A stretch of DNA of 46,588 nt from Neisseria elongata subsp. elongata (GTDB lineage Bacteria > Pseudomonadota > Gammaproteobacteria > Burkholderiales > Neisseriaceae), in contig NZ_FOPS01000012.1 of assembly GCF_900113545.1 (NCBI RefSeq), positions 1 through 46,588 on the forward strand. The letters are read 5' to 3'. Shown piece by piece: positions 1-9,145 of the stretch. Position 1 is the stretch's first letter; every line of letters starts with the position of its first letter. The notes beneath the pieces were generated by a model. That model had not been told where the DNA came from and did not search any database. It worked only from the letters and a program-made list of their open reading frames with translations. Both the position numbers and the translations under genes were made by a program.

Positions 1-1185
1 TTAAGCGATGATAGAAGAAACCACGCCCGCACCTACGGTACGACCGCCTTCGCGAATCGCAAAGCGCAGACCTTCTTCCATAGCGATAGGTGCAATCAGT
101 TCTACAGTGATGGCCACGTTCTCACCAGGCATAACCATTTCTACACCTTCTTCCAAAGTAACCGCACCGGTTACGTCGGTAGTACGGAAGTAGAATTGTG
201 GACGGTAGTTAGCGAAGAACGGAGTATGACGACCACCCTCTTCTTTGCTCAATACGTAAACTTCTGCTTTGAATTTGGTGTGAGGAGTGATGGTACCCGG
301 TTTAGCCAATACTTGACCGCGTTCCACTTCTTCACGTTTGGTACCGCGCAGCAATACGCCTACGTTGTCACCTGCTTGACCTTCGTCCAGCAGTTTGCGG
401 AACATTTCAACACCGGTACAAGTGGTTTTTTGGGTTTCTTTCAGACCTACGATTTCGATCTCGTCACCGACGTGGATGATACCGCGCTCTACACGACCGG
501 TTACTACTGTACCACGGCCGGAGATAGAGAATACGTCTTCGATAGGCAACAGGAACGGTTTGTCCACGGCACGCTCAGGTGTCGGGATGTAGCTGTCCAA
601 TGCAGCAGCCAGTTCGAAGATTTTTTCTTCGTAAGCTGCGTCGCCTTCCAAGGCTTTCAGTGCGGAACCTTGTACGATCGGGCAGTCGTCGCCTGGGAAG
701 TCGTAGCTTGACAGCAAGTCACGGATTTCCATTTCAACCAGTTCCAACAGCTCGGCATCGTCAACCATGTCGCATTTGTTCATGAACACGATGATGTAAG
801 GTACGCCTACTTGGCGGGCCAACAGGATGTGTTCGCGGGTTTGCGGCATAGGACCGTCAGCAGCGGAACATACCAGGATTGCGCCGTCCATTTGTGCGGC
901 ACCGGTAATCATGTTTTTAACGTAGTCGGCGTGGCCCGGGCAGTCTACGTGTGCGTAGTGGCGGTTTTCGGTTTCGTATTCTACGTGTGAGGTATTAATG
1001 GTAATACCGCGAGCTTTTTCTTCGGGAGCGTTGTCGATTTGGTCGTAAGCTTTTGCAGCACCACCGAATTTTTTAGCCAAAATAGTAGTCAAAGCAGCTG
1101 TCAGAGTGGTTTTACCATGGTCAACGTGACCGATGGTGCCAACGTTTACGTGCGGTTTGCTACGTTCAAATTTTTCCTTTGCCAT
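1..1185 (-). CDS. tuf: Elongation factor Tu
   Basis: GTPase that delivers aminoacyl-tRNA to the ribosomal A site in the cytoplasm. The 394-residue product has the usual family length and is intact, with its stop codon at the first bases of the window. The G1 loop GHVDHGKT lies at residues 19-26, the G3 motif DCPGH at 81-85 and the G4 motif NKCD at 136-139; the C-terminal beta-barrel domains follow. It is the last gene seen of a transcription unit headed by tRNA-Tyr, tRNA-Gly and tRNA-Thr on the same strand, the arrangement known for tufB in many proteobacteria. Only 40 bases separate it from tRNA-Thr, so it is probably co-transcribed from the promoter upstream of tRNA-Tyr. Neisseria usually carry two near-identical tuf copies, so gene conversion with a copy elsewhere is possible, but this cannot be seen here. 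Confidence 0.98.
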   Translation of the reverse strand: MAKEKFERSKPHVNVGTIGHVDHGKTTLTAALTTILAKKFGGAAKAYDQIDNAPEEKARGITINTSHVEYETENRHYAHVDCPGHADYVKNMITGAAQMDGAILVCSAADGPMPQTREHILLARQVGVPYIIVFMNKCDMVDDAELLELVEMEIRDLLSSYDFPGDDCPIVQGSALKALEGDAAYEEKIFELAAALDSYIPTPERAVDKPFLLPIEDVFSISGRGTVVTGRVERGIIHVGDEIEIVGLKETQKTTCTGVEMFRKLLDEGQAGDNVGVLLRGTKREEVERGQVLAKPGTITPHTKFKAEVYVLSKEEGGRHTPFFANYRPQFYFRTTDVTGAVTLEEGVEMVMPGENVAITVELIAPIAMEEGLRFAIREGGRTVGAGVVSSIIA

Positions 1186-1225
1186 GGCAAATTTCCTATC
1201 TCAAATTACTAAATAAACGGGTATT

Positions 1226-1300
1226 TGGTGCCCATGGGCAGATTTGAACTGCCGGCCTCTCCCTTACCAAGGGAGTGCTCTACCCCTGAGCTACATGGGC
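1226..1300 (-). tRNA. tRNA-Thr (GGT)
   Basis: On the minus strand the acceptor GCCCATG pairs with CATGGGC, followed by discriminator A and an encoded CCA. The D-arm reads GCTC...GAGC and the T-arm carries TTCAAAT. The anticodon loop gives GGT, for threonine. It is the third tRNA of the Tyr-Gly-Thr set ahead of tuf. Confidence 0.96.
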
Positions 1301-1309
1301 CAAGATTAT

Positions 1310-1383
1310 TGGAGCGGGTGAAGGGAATCGAACCCTCACCGTAAGCTTGGAAGGCTTCTGCTCTACCATTGAGCTACACCCGC
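1310..1383 (-). tRNA. tRNA-Gly (TCC)
   Basis: Minus-strand cloverleaf with acceptor GCGGGTG/CACCCGC, an encoded CCA, D-arm GCTC...GAGC, T-loop TTCGATT and anticodon TCC. It lies 9 bases upstream of tRNA-Thr, so both are likely cut from one precursor. Confidence 0.96.
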
Positions 1384-1419
1384 AGACTTACTGCATCAAT
1401 GCTCCAACATATTGGAATT

Positions 1420-1503
1420 TGGTGGTGGGAGAAGGATTCGAACCTTCGAAGCTTTCGCAACAGATTTACAGTCTGCCCCCTTTGACCGCTCGGGAATCCC
1501 ACC
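1420..1503 (-). tRNA. tRNA-Tyr (GTA)
   Basis: Class II tRNA of 84 bases including CCA, with acceptor GGTGGGA/TCCCACC, a long variable arm and anticodon GTA in CTGTAAA. It is the first RNA of the tRNA-tuf unit and sits just downstream of a strong promoter. Confidence 0.96.
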
Positions 1504-1516
1504 AAAGAGATTGAAC

Positions 1517-1545
1517 ATCTTACTTAAACCTCAAAACCTTGTCAA
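1517..1545 (-). promoter_or_regulatory. Sigma70 promoter of the tRNA-tuf unit
   Basis: On the minus strand there is a perfect -35 TTGACA (1540-1545), a 17-base spacer and a -10 TAAGAT (1517-1522). It ends 14 bases before tRNA-Tyr, as expected for a stable-RNA promoter. Confidence 0.85.
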
Positions 1546-1597
1546 ACAAAATACGGTTAAAAAGATAAATTTTAACACAACCAATTGTTTTATAATT

Positions 1598-1852
<255 letters not shown>

Positions 1853-1898
1853 TCAAAGTCCTTCTCAGATGCGGTATGGTTAAAATTATCGGGCGCGG

Positions 1899-1907
1899 AT
1901 TATAGCA
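1899..1907 (-). promoter_or_regulatory. Extended -10 element upstream of the ferredoxin gene
   Basis: The minus strand reads TGCTATAAT, an extended -10 (TGnTATAAT), about 50 bases before the ferredoxin start. No good -35 is visible, which is usual for extended -10 promoters. Confidence 0.55.
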
Positions 1908-1958
1908 CAACTTCTCTAGACGATTGTTTTCTTTATATTTATGAATAGTTATCATTTT

Positions 1959-2534
1959 TTAAACGCTTACCTTCCGAAGCAATACGAAACGGCTTAAGCC
2001 GGACCGTCCATCCCGGTAGTGTTCCAGCCAATCCGGATATTCGGGCAAAGAGCCTGCTTCGATATAGACAAATGCGTTTTCTTTGAGGCATTCCCTCAGC
2101 TGAGGGAATAAATCCTGCCACTGCGTCCAGTTGAACGGAGGATCAAGAAACACGACATCAAAAAGTTTATTCGTCGCCTGTAAAAAAACGGCAGCTGATT
2201 GCTGATGCAACGTTATTTTTTCTTGCCATCCAAATTGGTGGATATGTTTTTGCAAATTCTGAAACGTATTTCTATTTATTTCCACCATAGCTACTTCGGC
2301 AGCATTGCGTGAAGCAGCCTCAAAACCTAACGCACCGCTGCCGGCAAACAAATCCAATACTTTTAGCCCGGTTAAGTCCTGCCCCATCCAATTAAACAGC
2401 CGTTCACGAACGCTATCGGGAGTCGGACGCAATCCGTCGGCTGAAGAGAAAGTCAGCCTGCGACCTCTGCATTGCCCGCCGATGATACGTACTTGATTAT
2501 TATGTTTATCGTGTTTATTGCTTGCCATTTTCAC
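1959..2534 (-). CDS. rsmD: 16S rRNA (guanine966-N2)-methyltransferase
   Basis: SAM-dependent methyltransferase acting on G966 of 16S rRNA during 30S assembly. The SAM-binding motif VLDLFAGSGALGFEA spans residues 59-73 and the catalytic DPPF is at 131-134, as in RsmD. The N-terminal RIIGGQCRGRRL is also typical of the family. Length (191 residues) is normal. Two starts are possible: GTG at 2534, or ATG at 2528 giving MASNKHD; the ATG gives the more usual N-terminus. An inverted DUS pair lies directly upstream, separating it from topA. Confidence 0.93.
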   Translation of the reverse strand: MKMASNKHDKHNNQVRIIGGQCRGRRLTFSSADGLRPTPDSVRERLFNWMGQDLTGLKVLDLFAGSGALGFEAASRNAAEVAMVEINRNTFQNLQKHIHQFGWQEKITLHQQSAAVFLQATNKLFDVVFLDPPFNWTQWQDLFPQLRECLKENAFVYIEAGSLPEYPDWLEHYRDGRSGLSRFVLLRKVSV

Positions 2535-2540
2535 ATATGA

Positions 2541-2569
2541 AGGCCGTCTGAAAGTTTTTCAGACGGCAT
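2541..2569. terminator. Inverted DUS pair (one arm AT-DUS)
   Basis: An AG-DUS (2541-2552) faces TTCAGACGGCAT (2558-2569), the reverse complement of the meningococcal AT-DUS ATGCCGTCTGAA. Together they form a short hairpin between topA and rsmD. Confidence 0.6.
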
Positions 2570-2601
2570 TTGTTATTGATTCGGAAATAATTATACCTGC
2601 A

Positions 2602-2645
2602 AAGGCCGTCTGAAAATCAGAATATGGATTTTCAGACGGCCTTTT
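2602..2645 (-). terminator. DUS-pair terminator of topA
   Basis: The inverted repeat AAAGGCCGTCTGAAAATC...GATTTTCAGACGGCCTTTT lies just after the topA stop. This is the classic Neisseria use of paired uptake sequences as an intrinsic terminator. Confidence 0.8.
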
Positions 2646-2666
2646 CTCTTTTAAACCAATCTAATC

Positions 2667-4973
2667 TTACTCTTTCGGTGCAGGCGGTTCAATCTGCTCT
2701 TTCCAGCCGCATTCTTTTTGCGGGCAGACTTTTTCCACGCCCCAGCGTTTGGTGGTTTTGATGGTCAAAACCGGCCAATGGCAGTTCGGACATTCTTCGG
2801 CGACGGGCGGGTTCCAAGTGGCATAGTTGCAGTCGGGATAGGTGCTGCAACTGTAAAACAGTTTGCCGTAGCGGGATTTTCGCTCGACGAGGTTGCCTTT
2901 TTTGCATTGCGGGCATTGGACGCCGGTGTCTTTAGGTTTTTCTAACGGCTCGACGTGTTTGCATTTGGGGTAGTTGGCGCAGCCGATGAATTTGCTGCCG
3001 GTGCGGCTGTATTTGTACACCAGCCGTCCGCCGCATTTAGGGCATTCGCGTCCGTCGAGTTCGGCTTGCTCGGCTTCGGCTTTGGCAATGCGCTCGGCGG
3101 CCTCTTCGGCGGTTTCGTTGACGTTGCGGGTGTAGCTGCACTCGGGATAGCCGGCGCAGGCAACGAAGCGGCCCATTTTGCCGAACTTGATTTGCAGTTT
3201 GTGTTCGCCGCATTTGGGGCAGGTTTCGTCGAGTTCCTGCGTGGTGAATTTGGCGCGTTCGATGCCTTCTTTTTCTTCCACTTGCTTGATGAACGGTTTC
3301 CAGAATTTGTCCATCACAGGAATCCAGCGGCGTTTGCCGTCGGCGATTTCGTCGAGCTGGTCTTCGAGTTTGGCGGTGAAGTGGTAATCGACGTATTGGG
3401 CGAAATGTTCGGTCAGGAATTTGTTGACGATGTCGCCTGTGTCGGTGGGCATGAAGCGTTTTTGCTCAAGGGTAACGTATTCGCGGTCTTTGAGCGTGGA
3501 GATGATGCTGGCGTAGGTCGATGGGCGACCGATGCCGTATTCTTCGAGGGCTTTAACCAGCGTGGCTTCGTTGTAGCGCGGCGGCGGGGTGGTGAAGTGT
3601 TGTTCGCCGTAGAGTTTGTCCACGGGCAATTTGTCGCCTTCGCTCATTTCGGGCAGTTTTTTGCTGTCTTCGCCTTCTTCATCGTCGCTGCTTTCTTCGT
3701 AAACGCTGAGGAAGCCTGCGAAGGTTTGCACTTGTCCGGTTACGCGGAATACGCCTTTGCCGACGGTAATATCAACGGTGGTTTGGTCGAATTTGGCGGG
3801 CGTCATCTGACAGGCAACGGTGCGCTGCCAAATCATTTGATAGAGTTTGAACTGGTCTGCGCTCAGGAAAGGTTTGACGCTTTCGGGCGTGCGGTACACG
3901 GAAGTCGGACGGATGGCTTCGTGCGCTTCTTGGGCGTTTTTGGATTTGGTTTTGTATTGTTTGGCGGCACTCGGCAGATATTCTTTGCCGATTTTGTTTT
4001 CGATGTAATGGCGGATTTCGGTTAACGCTTCATCGGCCAAATTCACGCTGTCGGTACGCATATAGGTAATCAGACCGATGGCGCCCTGCCCTACGTCTAT
4101 ACCTTCGTAAAGCTGCTGGGCGGTACGCATGGTGCGGTCGGTGGTGAAGCCGAGTTTGCGCACGGCATCCTGCTGCATGGTGGATGTGGTGAACGGCGCG
4201 GCAGGATTGCGGCTGCGCTTTTTCTTTTCGATGGCGGTAACGACTGCCTCTTTGCCTTCAAGTTCTTTCAGCACGTCGGCTTGCGCGGCTTCGTTCGGCA
4301 GGTCGAATTGTTCGAGTTTCGCGCCGTTGTATTGGGCGAGTTTGGCGGTGAACTTGCTGCGGCCTTTGTGGCTGTCGAGATGCACCGTCCAATATTCCTG
4401 CGCTTCAAAGGCGCGGATTTCGTTTTCGCGTTCGCAAATCAGGCGCAGTGCTGGGCTTTGCACACGACCCGCACTCAAACCGCGGCGGATTTTTTTCCAC
4501 AACAACGGCGAGAGGTTGAAACCGACCAGATAGTCCAAAGCGCGGCGGGCTTGTTGCGCATCCACCAAATCCATTTCGATTTCGCGCGGGTTGGCGACGG
4601 CGTCGAGCACGGCGTTTTTGGTGATTTCGTGGAACACGACACGCTGCGGCTTGATGTTTTTCAGGCCGCGTTTGGTTTTGAGGATTTCATAAAGATGCCA
4701 TGAGATGGCTTCGCCTTCCCTATCCGGGTCGGTTGCGAGGTAGATGTTTTCGGCTTCTTTGGCTCCGGCGACAATCGCATCGACGTGTTTGGCGTTGCGT
4801 TTGATCAGCTCGTATTTCATGGCGAAGTCGTGTTCGGGATCGACGGCACCGTTTTTGGGGATAAGGTCGCGGACGTGGCCGTAGGAGGCCAGAATTTCGA
4901 AATCGCCGCCAAGGTATTTTTTCAGGGTTTTGGCTTTGGACGGTGATTCGACGATTAAGAGGTTTTTCGCCAT
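2667..4973 (-). CDS. topA: DNA topoisomerase I
   Basis: Type IA topoisomerase that relaxes negative supercoils. The 768-residue protein has the TOPRIM domain at the N-terminus (LLIVESPSKAKT from residue 5; DPDREGEA at 82-89). The active-site tyrosine is Y304 in LITYMRTDS. The C-terminus carries four Cys4 zinc-ribbon repeats: three of the usual CPKCG...C...C form and a last variant (CPNCHWP...CPQKEC). It is downstream of smg and dprA on the same strand, the order found in many proteobacteria, with a DUS-bearing gap of about 130 bases before it. Nothing looks broken. Confidence 0.97.
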   Translation of the reverse strand: MAKNLLIVESPSKAKTLKKYLGGDFEILASYGHVRDLIPKNGAVDPEHDFAMKYELIKRNAKHVDAIVAGAKEAENIYLATDPDREGEAISWHLYEILKTKRGLKNIKPQRVVFHEITKNAVLDAVANPREIEMDLVDAQQARRALDYLVGFNLSPLLWKKIRRGLSAGRVQSPALRLICERENEIRAFEAQEYWTVHLDSHKGRSKFTAKLAQYNGAKLEQFDLPNEAAQADVLKELEGKEAVVTAIEKKKRSRNPAAPFTTSTMQQDAVRKLGFTTDRTMRTAQQLYEGIDVGQGAIGLITYMRTDSVNLADEALTEIRHYIENKIGKEYLPSAAKQYKTKSKNAQEAHEAIRPTSVYRTPESVKPFLSADQFKLYQMIWQRTVACQMTPAKFDQTTVDITVGKGVFRVTGQVQTFAGFLSVYEESSDDEEGEDSKKLPEMSEGDKLPVDKLYGEQHFTTPPPRYNEATLVKALEEYGIGRPSTYASIISTLKDREYVTLEQKRFMPTDTGDIVNKFLTEHFAQYVDYHFTAKLEDQLDEIADGKRRWIPVMDKFWKPFIKQVEEKEGIERAKFTTQELDETCPKCGEHKLQIKFGKMGRFVACAGYPECSYTRNVNETAEEAAERIAKAEAEQAELDGRECPKCGGRLVYKYSRTGSKFIGCANYPKCKHVEPLEKPKDTGVQCPQCKKGNLVERKSRYGKLFYSCSTYPDCNYATWNPPVAEECPNCHWPVLTIKTTKRWGVEKVCPQKECGWKEQIEPPAPKE

Positions 4974-5007
4974 TGTCTGTTCTCTTTTAATGTATTGGAT
5001 TTTATAT

Positions 5008-5045
5008 TTCAGACGGCCTCTGCCGTATCGGGAGGCCGTCTGAAA
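5008..5045. terminator. DUS-pair hairpin between smg and topA
   Basis: TTTCAGACGGCCTC (5008-5021) and GAGGCCGTCTGAAA (5032-5045) form a 14-bp stem. It may separate smg from topA transcription; there is no clear T-run. Confidence 0.5.
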
Positions 5046-5106
5046 GTTATGAAATGTGTTTGGATTTTGTGTTGCGCCGTAGCGCGGCGGCCGTTTTCAG
5101 ACGGCC

Positions 5107-5562
5107 TCAATGCATGGTGGCTTCGCCGTGCAGCGCGGCCATCAGGTCGTCGCCCACCAATACGGGCAGTTCGGATTTCTGCGCCCACAACACCAGCAAG
5201 CTCATCACTTTGGCCATATCGACGGTAATGTCTTCGGCGGGCATGAACATCAGGGCGTTGATGACGAACTCGCGTTGTCCGGCATCCAGCGCGCCGGCCT
5301 GTTCGAGGTAGTGCAGCAGGCCGCGCACTTCCATCGGCAGCCTGTCGCTTTCCTCCGCCCAATAAACGCGCATGGCGGTGCCGCTTTGTTCGGCAACTTC
5401 CCATTGCGATGCTTCGTTCAATACGTCGATCAGCATCAGCAGTTTGTGTATGTCGGCCTCGTCGAAGCCCACTTCTTCCAAAACGTGCCCCAAATCGCCG
5501 CCCGAAGGGCAGGAGTCGAAGTCTTGGAAGTGTTCGATTAAGAAGGCTATCAATTCCACCAT
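5107..5562 (-). CDS. smg: Smg family protein (DUF494)
   Basis: Protein of 151 residues belonging to the Smg/DUF494 family, recognised from the N-terminal pattern VELIAFLIEHFQDF and the family's acidic, helical character. The molecular function is not established. The gene lies between dprA and topA, the conserved position for smg across beta- and gammaproteobacteria; only 39 bases separate it from dprA, so the two are probably co-transcribed. The length is typical and no transmembrane segment or signal peptide is seen. Confidence 0.9.
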   Translation of the reverse strand: MVELIAFLIEHFQDFDSCPSGGDLGHVLEEVGFDEADIHKLLMLIDVLNEASQWEVAEQSGTAMRVYWAEESDRLPMEVRGLLHYLEQAGALDAGQREFVINALMFMPAEDITVDMAKVMSLLVLWAQKSELPVLVGDDLMAALHGEATMH

Positions 5563-5601
5563 TTTTTATTCCTTGTCCGGCCGCGTTTTCAGACGGCCTG
5601 T

Positions 5602-6819
5602 TTATCCGATGCGTTGGTAACGCCCGCCCGGCATGGCGGCAACGAGTCCGCCCAGTTCCAATTCCAACAGGGCGGCGTAAATGTCGGCCGCGTTTTTGTC
5701 CAGCTGTTCGGCCAAAGTGTCGGGATGTATGGGGCCGTAGCCCATTTTCTCAAGAAGGGCGGCGGCATCGTTTGAGGCCGTCGCTGGGGAAGGTGGGCTT
5801 TCAGACGGCCTGTATTCTTTGTTTTCAACGACTTCTTCCCGCCTGCCGTCCGTTTCTGCCGCAGGGCTGACGGAAATTTTCCGCCGTACGGGCGTTTCCT
5901 TATATATAGAATATGATGAAGCGGCACTTTCTGGCAACAGTTGCGGGCATTCCTGCAGGATGTCTTCCAGCGATTCGGTCAGTTTCGCGCCTTCTTTAAT
6001 CAACTTGTGGCAGCCTTTGCTGTGCGGGTTGTCTATCGAGCCGGGAACGGCCAGCACCTCGCGCCCCATTTCGCCCGCCAGCCGCGCGGTAATCAGCGAA
6101 CCAGATTCCAAGGCGGCTTCAACGACCAATACGGCCTGCGAGAGTGCGGCTATCAGGCGGTTGCGGCGCGGGAAGTTGCCCGCCAGCGGGCGGGTTCCGA
6201 GCGGGAATTCGGATACGATCGCGCCTTTTTCGCCGAGTTCGTAGGCCAGTTCGCGGTTGGACGACGGGTAGATGCGGTCTATACCCGTCCCCCAAAAGGC
6301 CACGGTGCCGCCGCCGGCCGCCAATGCGCCGCGATGGGCGGCCGCATCAATGCCGGCGGCCATGCCCGAAACGACGGGAATCCCGAGCTCGGACAGGCTG
6401 CGGCCGAAATCATGGGCGATACGCAGTGCCTGCGGGGTGGCGTGGCGGCTGCCGACTATGGCCACGGACGGGCGGTGCAGCAGTCCGATGTTGCCGCGGA
6501 CGAACAGCATCGGCGGCGGGGTGATGCCTTCGGACAGCATGGTGGGAAAGTCTTCGTCGCACAACAGCAGCAGGCGGCAGTTTTCCTGTTCCGACCATTT
6601 TTCGGCGGCTTCGGCGGCCTGTTCGGCTTCTCCGCGCCGGTTTGCCCATGCTTCCTGCGCGGCTTTGCGCACCAGTACCTGCCGTACGGCTTCGGCATCT
6701 GCCTGCCACGCGGCGGTGGCCGTGCCGAAATGGCGGATAAACTGCAGGAAGGTTTCCGCGCCGATGTGTGGCATCAGTGCCAGCCGCAGCCAGTAATGGC
6801 GTTCTTGTCCGTCTGTCAT
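5602..6819 (-). CDS. dprA: DNA processing protein DprA (natural transformation)
   Basis: DprA binds incoming single-stranded DNA in the cytoplasm and loads RecA during transformation, which matches the many uptake sequences here. The Rossmann-like core is clear: VGSRHATPQALR, SGMAAGIDAAAH and the FPRRNRLIAALS region. A winged-helix-like C-terminal domain follows a Ser/Pro-rich linker that includes DUS-derived residues (RPSES). I chose the ATG at 6819 (MTDGQERHYW), with GGA nine bases upstream, rather than the ATG at 6879, whose first 20 residues look non-coding. The product is 405 residues. It heads dprA-smg-topA. Confidence 0.95.
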   Translation of the reverse strand: MTDGQERHYWLRLALMPHIGAETFLQFIRHFGTATAAWQADAEAVRQVLVRKAAQEAWANRRGEAEQAAEAAEKWSEQENCRLLLLCDEDFPTMLSEGITPPPMLFVRGNIGLLHRPSVAIVGSRHATPQALRIAHDFGRSLSELGIPVVSGMAAGIDAAAHRGALAAGGGTVAFWGTGIDRIYPSSNRELAYELGEKGAIVSEFPLGTRPLAGNFPRRNRLIAALSQAVLVVEAALESGSLITARLAGEMGREVLAVPGSIDNPHSKGCHKLIKEGAKLTESLEDILQECPQLLPESAASSYSIYKETPVRRKISVSPAAETDGRREEVVENKEYRPSESPPSPATASNDAAALLEKMGYGPIHPDTLAEQLDKNAADIYAALLELELGGLVAAMPGGRYQRIG

Positions 6820-6884
6820 GCTGTTTTTCCATTCGCGTAATGTGGGCGCGGTTATGGCATATTTTGCCGCCGTTGGCAACGGGA

Positions 6885-6928
6885 AAGGCCGTCTGAAAAA
6901 CGGCTTTTGCCCTTTTCAGACGGCCTCC
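6885..6928 (-). terminator. DUS-pair terminator of the ABC exporter gene
   Basis: AAAGGCCGTCTGAAAA and TTTTCAGACGGCCT form a stem just after the stop at 6942, between the exporter gene and dprA. Confidence 0.7.
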
Positions 6929-6941
6929 TTTACCTGTTTGC

Positions 6942-8792
6942 TCAGGCTTCGCCTTCGTGTTCGCTCAAAAAGCCGCCGCTTTGGCGCGACCACAGTTTGG
7001 CATACAGTCCGTTTTGCGCAAGAAGTTCGGCATGGGTGCCTTGTTCGACGATGTGGCCTTTGTCCAAAACGATGAGTCTGTCCATGGCGGCGATGGTGGA
7101 CAGGCGGTGGGCGATGGCAATCACGGTTTTGCCGTCCATCATTTTATCAAGGCTTTCCTGAATCGCGGCTTCCACTTCGGAATCCAGCGCGCTGGTGGCT
7201 TCGTCGAGCAACAGAATCGGCGCGTCTTTCAGCATGACGCGGGCGATGGCGATGCGCTGGCGTTGGCCGCCGGAGAGTTTCACGCCGCGTTCGCCGACGT
7301 GCGCGTCGTAGCCGCGCCGCCCTTTGGCATCGGAAAGGTTGGGGATGAAGTCGGCGGCTTCGGCGCGTTCGGCGGCCTGCATCATTTCTTCGTCCGTCGC
7401 GTTCGGGCGGCCGTAAACGATGTTGTCGCGCACGGAGCGGTGCAGCAGGCTGGTATCCTGCGTCACCAATCCGATTTGGGCGCGCAGGCTTTCTTGGGTA
7501 ACGTCGCCGACGTTTTGGCCGTCGATGGAAATGGTGCCGTTTTGCGGTTCGTAAAAGCGCAGGAGCAGATTGACGATGGTGGACTTGCCCGCGCCGCTGC
7601 GGCCGATTAAGCCGACTTTTTCGCCCGGGCGGATGGTCAGGTTGAAATCCTGCAGCAGCGGTTTGCCCGCTTCGTAGGAAAAATCCACTTTGTCGAATTT
7701 GATTTCGCCGCGTACCACTTTCAGCGGCGGCGCGTTCGGTTTGTCCAAGATGGTTTGTGGTTTGGACAGGGTGGCCATGCCGTCGCTGACAGTGCCGATG
7801 TTTTCAAACAACCGTGCCGATTCCCACATGATGTATTGCGACAGGCCGTTCACGCGCAACGCCATGGCCGTGGCGGTAGCCACCGCGCCCACGCCGACCT
7901 GCCCCTGATGCCACAGCCAGATGCCCAGCGCGGCGGTGCTCAGCGTGAGCGACGTGTTCACCAGAAAACTGCAGGTGTGCAGCATGGTGGCCAGACGCAT
8001 CTGGGCATGAACGGTTACCATGAATTCTTCCATCGACTGCTTGGCATAAGCCGCTTCGCGCGCGCCGTGGGAAAAAAGTTTAACGGTGGTGATGTTGGAA
8101 TAGGCATCGGTGATGCGGCCGGTCATCAGCGAGCGGGCATCGGCCTGCGCGGCGGCGGTTCTGCCCAATTTGGGAATCAGGAAACGCATCACCAAGGCAA
8201 AGCCGATTATCCAGCCGATAAACGGCAGCAGCAGCCAGCTGTCGAGCGTCGCCAGTATCACGCCCGACGTGATGAAGTACACCAGCACATAAGTTACCAT
8301 GTCGGCCAGGGTCATCACCACGTCGCGCAGCGAGAGCGCGGTCTGCATCACTTTGGCCGATACGCGTCCGGCAAATTCGTCCTGATAAAAACCCAGCGAC
8401 TGCCCCAGCATCAGGCGGTGGAAATTCCAGCGCAGGCGCATGGGGAACACGCCTTGCAGGGTTTGCAGGCGCACGTTGGACGCGATGAATATCCAGCAGA
8501 TGGAGAACAGCATCATCAAGGCCATGCCCGCCAATGCCCAACCTTTTTCGGCAAACAGCGTTTCGGGCGTGTATCTGCCCAGCCAGTCCACCACCTTGCC
8601 CATAAACTGAAACAGCAGGGCTTCCATGATGCCGATGCCCGCCGTCATCACCGCCAGCACGGCAATCCATTTGCGCACGCCGTCCATGCCCGACCAAACA
8701 AACGGCAGCAACCCTTTTTTCGGCGACAGCGGCACGGCCTCGGGATACGCTTCGACCCGGCTTTCAAACCAGTTGAAAATCTTGTTAATCAT
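6942..8792 (-). CDS. ABC exporter, fused permease-ATPase
   Basis: Inner-membrane half-transporter of the type I exporter family (MsbA/MdlB-like). An N-terminal domain with several hydrophobic helices covers about residues 35-320. The ATPase follows, with Walker A GRSGAGKST at about 397-405, the signature LSGGQRQR, Walker B ILLLDEATSALD and the switch histidine in AIAHRLST. I prefer the ATG at 8792 (MINKIFNWFE, 616 residues) over 8837 because the extra 15 residues come from an upstream DUS. It would work as a homodimer or with a partner encoded elsewhere. The substrate cannot be read from sequence; lipid or drug export are both possible, and msbA itself is not proven. Confidence 0.88.
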   Translation of the reverse strand: MINKIFNWFESRVEAYPEAVPLSPKKGLLPFVWSGMDGVRKWIAVLAVMTAGIGIMEALLFQFMGKVVDWLGRYTPETLFAEKGWALAGMALMMLFSICWIFIASNVRLQTLQGVFPMRLRWNFHRLMLGQSLGFYQDEFAGRVSAKVMQTALSLRDVVMTLADMVTYVLVYFITSGVILATLDSWLLLPFIGWIIGFALVMRFLIPKLGRTAAAQADARSLMTGRITDAYSNITTVKLFSHGAREAAYAKQSMEEFMVTVHAQMRLATMLHTCSFLVNTSLTLSTAALGIWLWHQGQVGVGAVATATAMALRVNGLSQYIMWESARLFENIGTVSDGMATLSKPQTILDKPNAPPLKVVRGEIKFDKVDFSYEAGKPLLQDFNLTIRPGEKVGLIGRSGAGKSTIVNLLLRFYEPQNGTISIDGQNVGDVTQESLRAQIGLVTQDTSLLHRSVRDNIVYGRPNATDEEMMQAAERAEAADFIPNLSDAKGRRGYDAHVGERGVKLSGGQRQRIAIARVMLKDAPILLLDEATSALDSEVEAAIQESLDKMMDGKTVIAIAHRLSTIAAMDRLIVLDKGHIVEQGTHAELLAQNGLYAKLWSRQSGGFLSEHEGEA

Positions 8793-8837
8793 TTTATTGT
8801 GCTTCGATAAGTTTTCAGACGGCCGATAGCAAGACAA

Positions 8838-9083
8838 AGGCCGTCTGAAAGCATTTGTTGGAAAAGGCGGATTTTACGGGAAAAGGCACGGCGGAAAAAG
8901 CGCGGTATGGGAAAAGCGGTGTTTACGATCGGGAAAAGCCGTCCGAACAGTTTTCAGACGGCCTGCCGCAGCAAGGGCCGCTTAAGCAGCCCTATCCGTC
9001 CTGCTTTACCGCTCAACCCCCGTCAAACGGATACGCCGGTTTCGGTTTGGTGATAGGCAACGAAAATCAGCCGTAAAGAACAA
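8838..9083. other. Intergenic stretch with scattered DUS copies
   Basis: Together with the adjacent lysS terminator this leaves about 300 bases without a gene. DUS copies lie near 8838 and 8953. I see no convincing gene, promoter or RNA structure here. Confidence 0.6.
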
Positions 9084-9127
9084 AAAGGCCGTCTGAAAAC
9101 GGAGAACCCTGTTTTCAGACGGCCTTT
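9084..9127 (-). terminator. DUS-pair terminator of lysS
   Basis: AAAGGCCGTCTGAAAAC...GTTTTCAGACGGCCTTT forms a 17-bp stem followed by T residues on the minus strand, just after the lysS stop. Confidence 0.8.
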
Positions 9128-9145
9128 CCATCATTCAACCCTACC

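Noticed and set aside
2955-4025. Long plus-strand frame (356 codons) over topA
   Set aside because: Antisense shadow of topA; low-complexity Phe/Gly-rich text typical of reverse reading of GC-rich genes.
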